Shown here one piece after another: positions 61,433-64,000 of a stretch of 64,000 bases of DNA. Source of the stretch: an uncultured Bacillota bacterium (GTDB taxonomy: Bacteria; Bacillota; Clostridia; Christensenellales; QAND01); the NCBI GenBank assembly GCA_905188085.1, contig CAJJKN010000008.1, positions 1 to 64,000 of the forward strand. Reading direction: 5' to 3'. The notes under the pieces were generated by a model, which did not search any database, was not told the DNA's origin, and saw only the letters and a program-made list of their open reading frames with translations. Every line of letters begins with the position of its first letter. The stretch's first letter is position 1. The position numbers and the translations under genes were made by a program.

Positions 61433-61892
61433 TCAAATCCAGGCGTTTCTGGATCTTTACTACATCAATTGGTTTCGCATCAACCAAACCTATAACCTGT
61501 GGGCCCAGTGCCACGGCATACAGGACAGCACCATGTTTTTGCTGGATGAAATTCACCGAAATCCGGAATATTGTACGCAAAGCATGCTGGTGGAAAAGGT
61601 GCTTTTGCCCAAGCAGACCGTCTCTTCCGCGCTGAAAAAGCTGGAAGAAGAGGGCATTATCCACCGCGAAAACAACCCGCGCGATAAACGGAACAAGCTG
61701 GTAAAGCTGACCGTGCCCAAGGGCAAAGAATATGCCGATGCGCTGATGGGGGAAATGGAACAGGCGGAAGTCGATGCGTTTTTATCCCTTACCCCCGCAC
61801 AGCAGGCCGCCATCACAAGCGGTTTGGAGGCCTTTGCCAACGCCATTGAACAGGCGTTTGGTAAAACCATGCAGAAAAAGAAAAAGCGGTAA
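61368..61892 (+). CDS. MarR-family regulator
   Basis: A 174-residue winged-helix regulator. A Pro-rich N-terminal tail (PPPLPGKASENPPPRQ) is followed by the MarR fold: dimer helices (about 20-50), recognition region CTQSMLVEKVLLPKQTVSSA with the wing RENNPRDKRNKLVKLT, and C-terminal dimer helices. The start lies inside the end of the MATE gene, so translation is coupled. The most likely target is the operator pair at 59994-60023. Confidence 0.92.
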   Translation: MPMQPPPLPGKASENPPPRQIDQIQAFLDLYYINWFRINQTYNLWAQCHGIQDSTMFLLDEIHRNPEYCTQSMLVEKVLLPKQTVSSALKKLEEEGIIHRENNPRDKRNKLVKLTVPKGKEYADALMGEMEQAEVDAFLSLTPAQQAAITSGLEAFANAIEQAFGKTMQKKKKR

Positions 61893-61956
61893 ACCGCCTC
61901 TTTTTGCCTATGCAAAGCTGCCCCTAAAAGCGGTTAAAGCTAAAGCTATTTTTACA

Positions 61957-61988
61957 GCCGGCGCAAATGCAATGCGCCGGCTTTTTTC
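61957..61988 (+). terminator. Terminator of the MATE-MarR operon
   Basis: Perfect GCCGGCGCA/TGCGCCGGC stem with a seven-base loop, then six or more T. Confidence 0.92.
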
Positions 61989-62184
61989 ATTTCACACAGC
62001 GCAAGGCCGTTTTCCGGGCGCCCTATATGCGCTTTGTTTCTCTTCTTTTTGCCTCCATTTTCCTTTCCCTGCTTTTGCCTTTTCCCGTGCCGTTGTAAAA
62101 TTCTATTGCAAACTCCATCCTCTATCTTTCATACGTTTTCTCCCTTTCGCGCATTGAAAATCCGGCATGTCTTTTTCGCAAAAC

Positions 62185-62210
62185 AAAAAGCCCGCGGTTT
62201 TGCCGCGAGC
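62185..62210 (-). terminator. Terminator after the decarboxylase-like pseudogene
   Basis: Minus-strand GCTCGCGG/CCGCGGGC stem (one mismatch) followed by a T tract. Confidence 0.8.
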
Positions 62211-62231
62211 TTTTTGTTTTTTCTGCTATGC

Positions 62232-62939
62232 TTAGGCCTGTTTGGTTACGGCGTCTATGCAGGCAATGGCGTTCAGCGTCCGCGGAAAGCCGATGATGGG
62301 CAGGCACTGCGTAATCGTCTCAATCAGCATTTCCCGGCTGTTGCCCACGCTGAGGTTCCCTCCGGCATGCGCCTTGGCCTACGGTTCGCAGCCGCCCAGG
62401 CAGCAAATGGCACAAAAGGTAATCAATTCGCGCATTTGTAAATCCAGCGTCTCTCTGGTATAAAAATCCCCAAAGCAATAGGCCGATAAATAATCCTGTA
62501 TATGCTTTAATTCCGCCGGCGCCGCTTCGCGCATGGCGTTGATGTGTTCTTTGCCAAAGATTTGCTGCTGCACGGCCAACCCTTTTTCAAACCGGGTTTC
62601 TTCGCAAACGCGCCCCTGCTTTTCCTTCGGATACGGCACCTTGGCCTGTTCAAAGGCTTTGCTCACTTCGTCCAGCGCGCACTGCACCTTTTCCAGCCCG
62701 ATATACGGCGCGCATTGATACAGCGTCTCTTTGATCTCTTCCGGCTTTACGCCGCGGCCCAGCGCCGTCAATAAAATCAGCGCGCGCTGTTTGTCCGTCA
62801 GCGTGCCGTGGTTCAATACATCCCCGCATAAAAACCGCTGTGCAATCTCGTCAAATTCCGGGTCATACGCATGGCCGGCAAAGCATTGTCCCCCAAACCA
62901 TGCCCGGTTGTTTTTTTCCGTCTGTCTTATACGATCCAT
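62232..62939 (-). pseudogene. Carboxymuconolactone decarboxylase-family gene with internal stop
   Basis: Encodes a two-domain CMD/AhpD-like protein (HGTLTDKQRALILLTALGRG, REAAPAELKHIQDYL, and LQMRELITFCAICCLGGCEP). A TAG at 62379-62381 interrupts the second domain directly after GGCEP, where relatives have Gln (CAG to TAG). The frame then stays open for 48 codons (AKAHAGGNLSVGNSREMLI to CIDAVTKQA) up to a TAA and a terminator. The truncated product would lose about a fifth of the protein. It starts at 62939, just after the broken aldo/keto reductase. A single nonsense mutation; sequencing error remains possible. Confidence 0.8.
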
Positions 62940-62956
62940 CCGTTTCACGCCCTCTC

Positions 62957-63977
62957 TCAGATTTTCTGGCTGCCGGTAGACCATACATGGCTCTGCCGGG
63001 TCGCCGCCCTCGTGTTTTGCGCCATCACGCCTACCGGCGCATGCGGCACATACATTTCTTCCAAATACGCCGTTTCTTCTTCGGTCAGCTTCAATGCCGT
63101 TGCCTTAGCCGCGCCCTCCACGTGGGAAAGCTTTGTCGCCCCTACCACAGGCGCCGTCACCTTTGTCAACAGCCAGGCCAGCGCAATTTCCGTCATGGAA
63201 ACGCCTCTTTTTTCTGCCAGCTCCGCCACCCGCGCAATCACTTTGCCGTCCGCTTCCGCTGTTTTGTCGTATTTCAATTTTGCATAGCTGTCCTCTTCCA
63301 GCCTTTTGGAGGTTTCGCCCGGCCGCTTGGCCAGCCTGCCGCCTGCCAGCGCGCTGTACGGCGTCATGGCAATTTGGTCTTCTGCGCAAAGCTGCGCCAT
63401 CTCCCGCTCCTCTTCAATGCCCCTGCACGGAAACAAACTTGGCAAACCCTTCCTTTTCCGCCAGCGCATTGGCCTTGGCCAGCTGATACGCAAAGCAATT
63501 GGAAATGCCGATATACCGCGCCTTGCCCGCCTGCACCACGCGGTTTAGCCCCTCCATGATGTCATACAGCGGAGTTTAATAATCCCACATATGATAGATA
63601 TACAGATCCACATACTCCATACCCAGATTTTCCAGGCTTTTGTTGATCATCCGTTCAATATGCTGTTGGCCGGTGATGCCCTGCTGTATTTCCTCCTGCG
63701 TGCGCGGTAAAAACTTTGTGGCCACCACCACATCCTCCCGCTTTGCAAAATCGCGCAGCGCCTGCCCCACATATTGTTCGCTGGTGCCGCTTTGGTAGGC
63801 AATGGTGGTATCAAAAAAGTTTATCCCCAGCTCCAGTCCTTTTTTTATAATCTCTTCGGAATGCGCCCGATCTATCGTCCAGGAATGCTGGCCGTTTTGC
63901 GCATCGCCAAAGCCCATGCACCCCATGCAAATGCGCGAGACCGTCAAATCCGAGGTTCCCAGCTTGGTATATTCCAT
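62957..63977 (-). pseudogene. Broken aldo/keto reductase
   Basis: Remnant of an AKR of the general YajO/Tas type. The start (MEYTKLGTSDLTVSRICMG) has GGGAGAG upstream and the first 133 codons are intact, including the Asp/Tyr region GINFFDTTIAYQSG. A TAA (63576-63578) interrupts HMWDY/TPLYDIMEG. After GFAKFVSVQGH the frame ends in TGA (63414-63416), and the family sequence resumes in another frame at EEEREMAQLC, with roughly six residues missing, so a small deletion with frameshift is also present. The rest (MTPYSALAGGRLAKRPGETS onward) is well kept. Two lesions indicate real decay. Confidence 0.85.
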
Positions 63978-64000
63978 CTTTCTCTCCCTTTTGTCAGGTG

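Overview
The window looks like chromosomal DNA of an obligately anaerobic, roughly half-GC member of the Clostridia, probably host-associated. The inference rests on strong AGGAGG-type ribosome binding sites, a Trp-type T-box and a ZTP (pfl) riboswitch, Pho boxes of the Gram-positive TTAAC type, a formate-lyase pair, a monomeric [FeFe] hydrogenase, a flavodiiron protein, abundant lipoproteins with cysteine lipoboxes, and no respiratory genes. No rRNA, CRISPR array, prophage or insertion sequence was seen; there is one tRNA (Arg, anticodon CCG).

Layout. 0-8.4 kb is a phosphate-starvation region: pstC-pstA-pstB-phoU and phoP-phoR on the minus strand, with pstS divergent; both pst units carry TTAAC repeats at about 11-bp spacing. 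A VOC-fold protein and a PepSY lipoprotein lie between them. 9-12 kb has an HtrA protease and an NSS transporter. 12.8-19.5 kb is fermentative: group B-like [FeFe] hydrogenase, HAD phosphatase, transaldolase-like protein, then ZTP riboswitch-pflA-pflB. 20-28 kb holds an Fe-S aldo/keto reductase, T-box-controlled TrpB2, a TIGR00300-type ornithine cyclodeaminase-like enzyme, prephenate dehydratase, a flavodiiron protein and a broken trans-sulfuration enzyme.

29.4-34 kb is a minus-strand operon resembling the Bacillus ydjGHI membrane-stress genes (SPFH protein with zinc ribbons, zinc-ribbon membrane protein, TPM protein), with a dead lipoprotein gene inside it. 35-38.3 kb pairs an orphan solute-binding lipoprotein with a membrane-anchored LuxR-type regulator, followed by a decayed Xre gene. 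38.6-48.2 kb holds a P-type cation ATPase, a MATE pump behind a leader terminator, an aldo/keto reductase, a GpsA-like dehydrogenase, a WG-repeat lipoprotein with a secreted partner, and an IspD/TarI-type cytidylyltransferase. 48.5-53.6 kb has a frameshifted gene, gap, two tandem M29 aminopeptidases and a lipoprotein. 53.8-58.1 kb is a complete polyamine uptake operon (regulator-potABCD) with ATGA overlaps.

58.2-60 kb carries mgtE, preceded by a short arginine-rich upstream ORF and a terminator-like hairpin that together look like an undescribed attenuator. 60-62 kb is a MATE-MarR operon with operator-like palindromes directly behind a consensus promoter. 62.2-64 kb contains two adjacent decaying genes.

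Three themes run through the window: heavy use of leader-RNA control (ZTP, T-box, MATE leader, mgtE leader), an unusual number of disrupted genes, and long spacers that are consistently pyrimidine-rich on the plus strand whatever the direction of the neighbouring genes. The best candidates for something undescribed are the lipoprotein/membrane-LuxR pair and the mgtE leader. All coordinates and folds were read by eye; no alignment or folding program was run.
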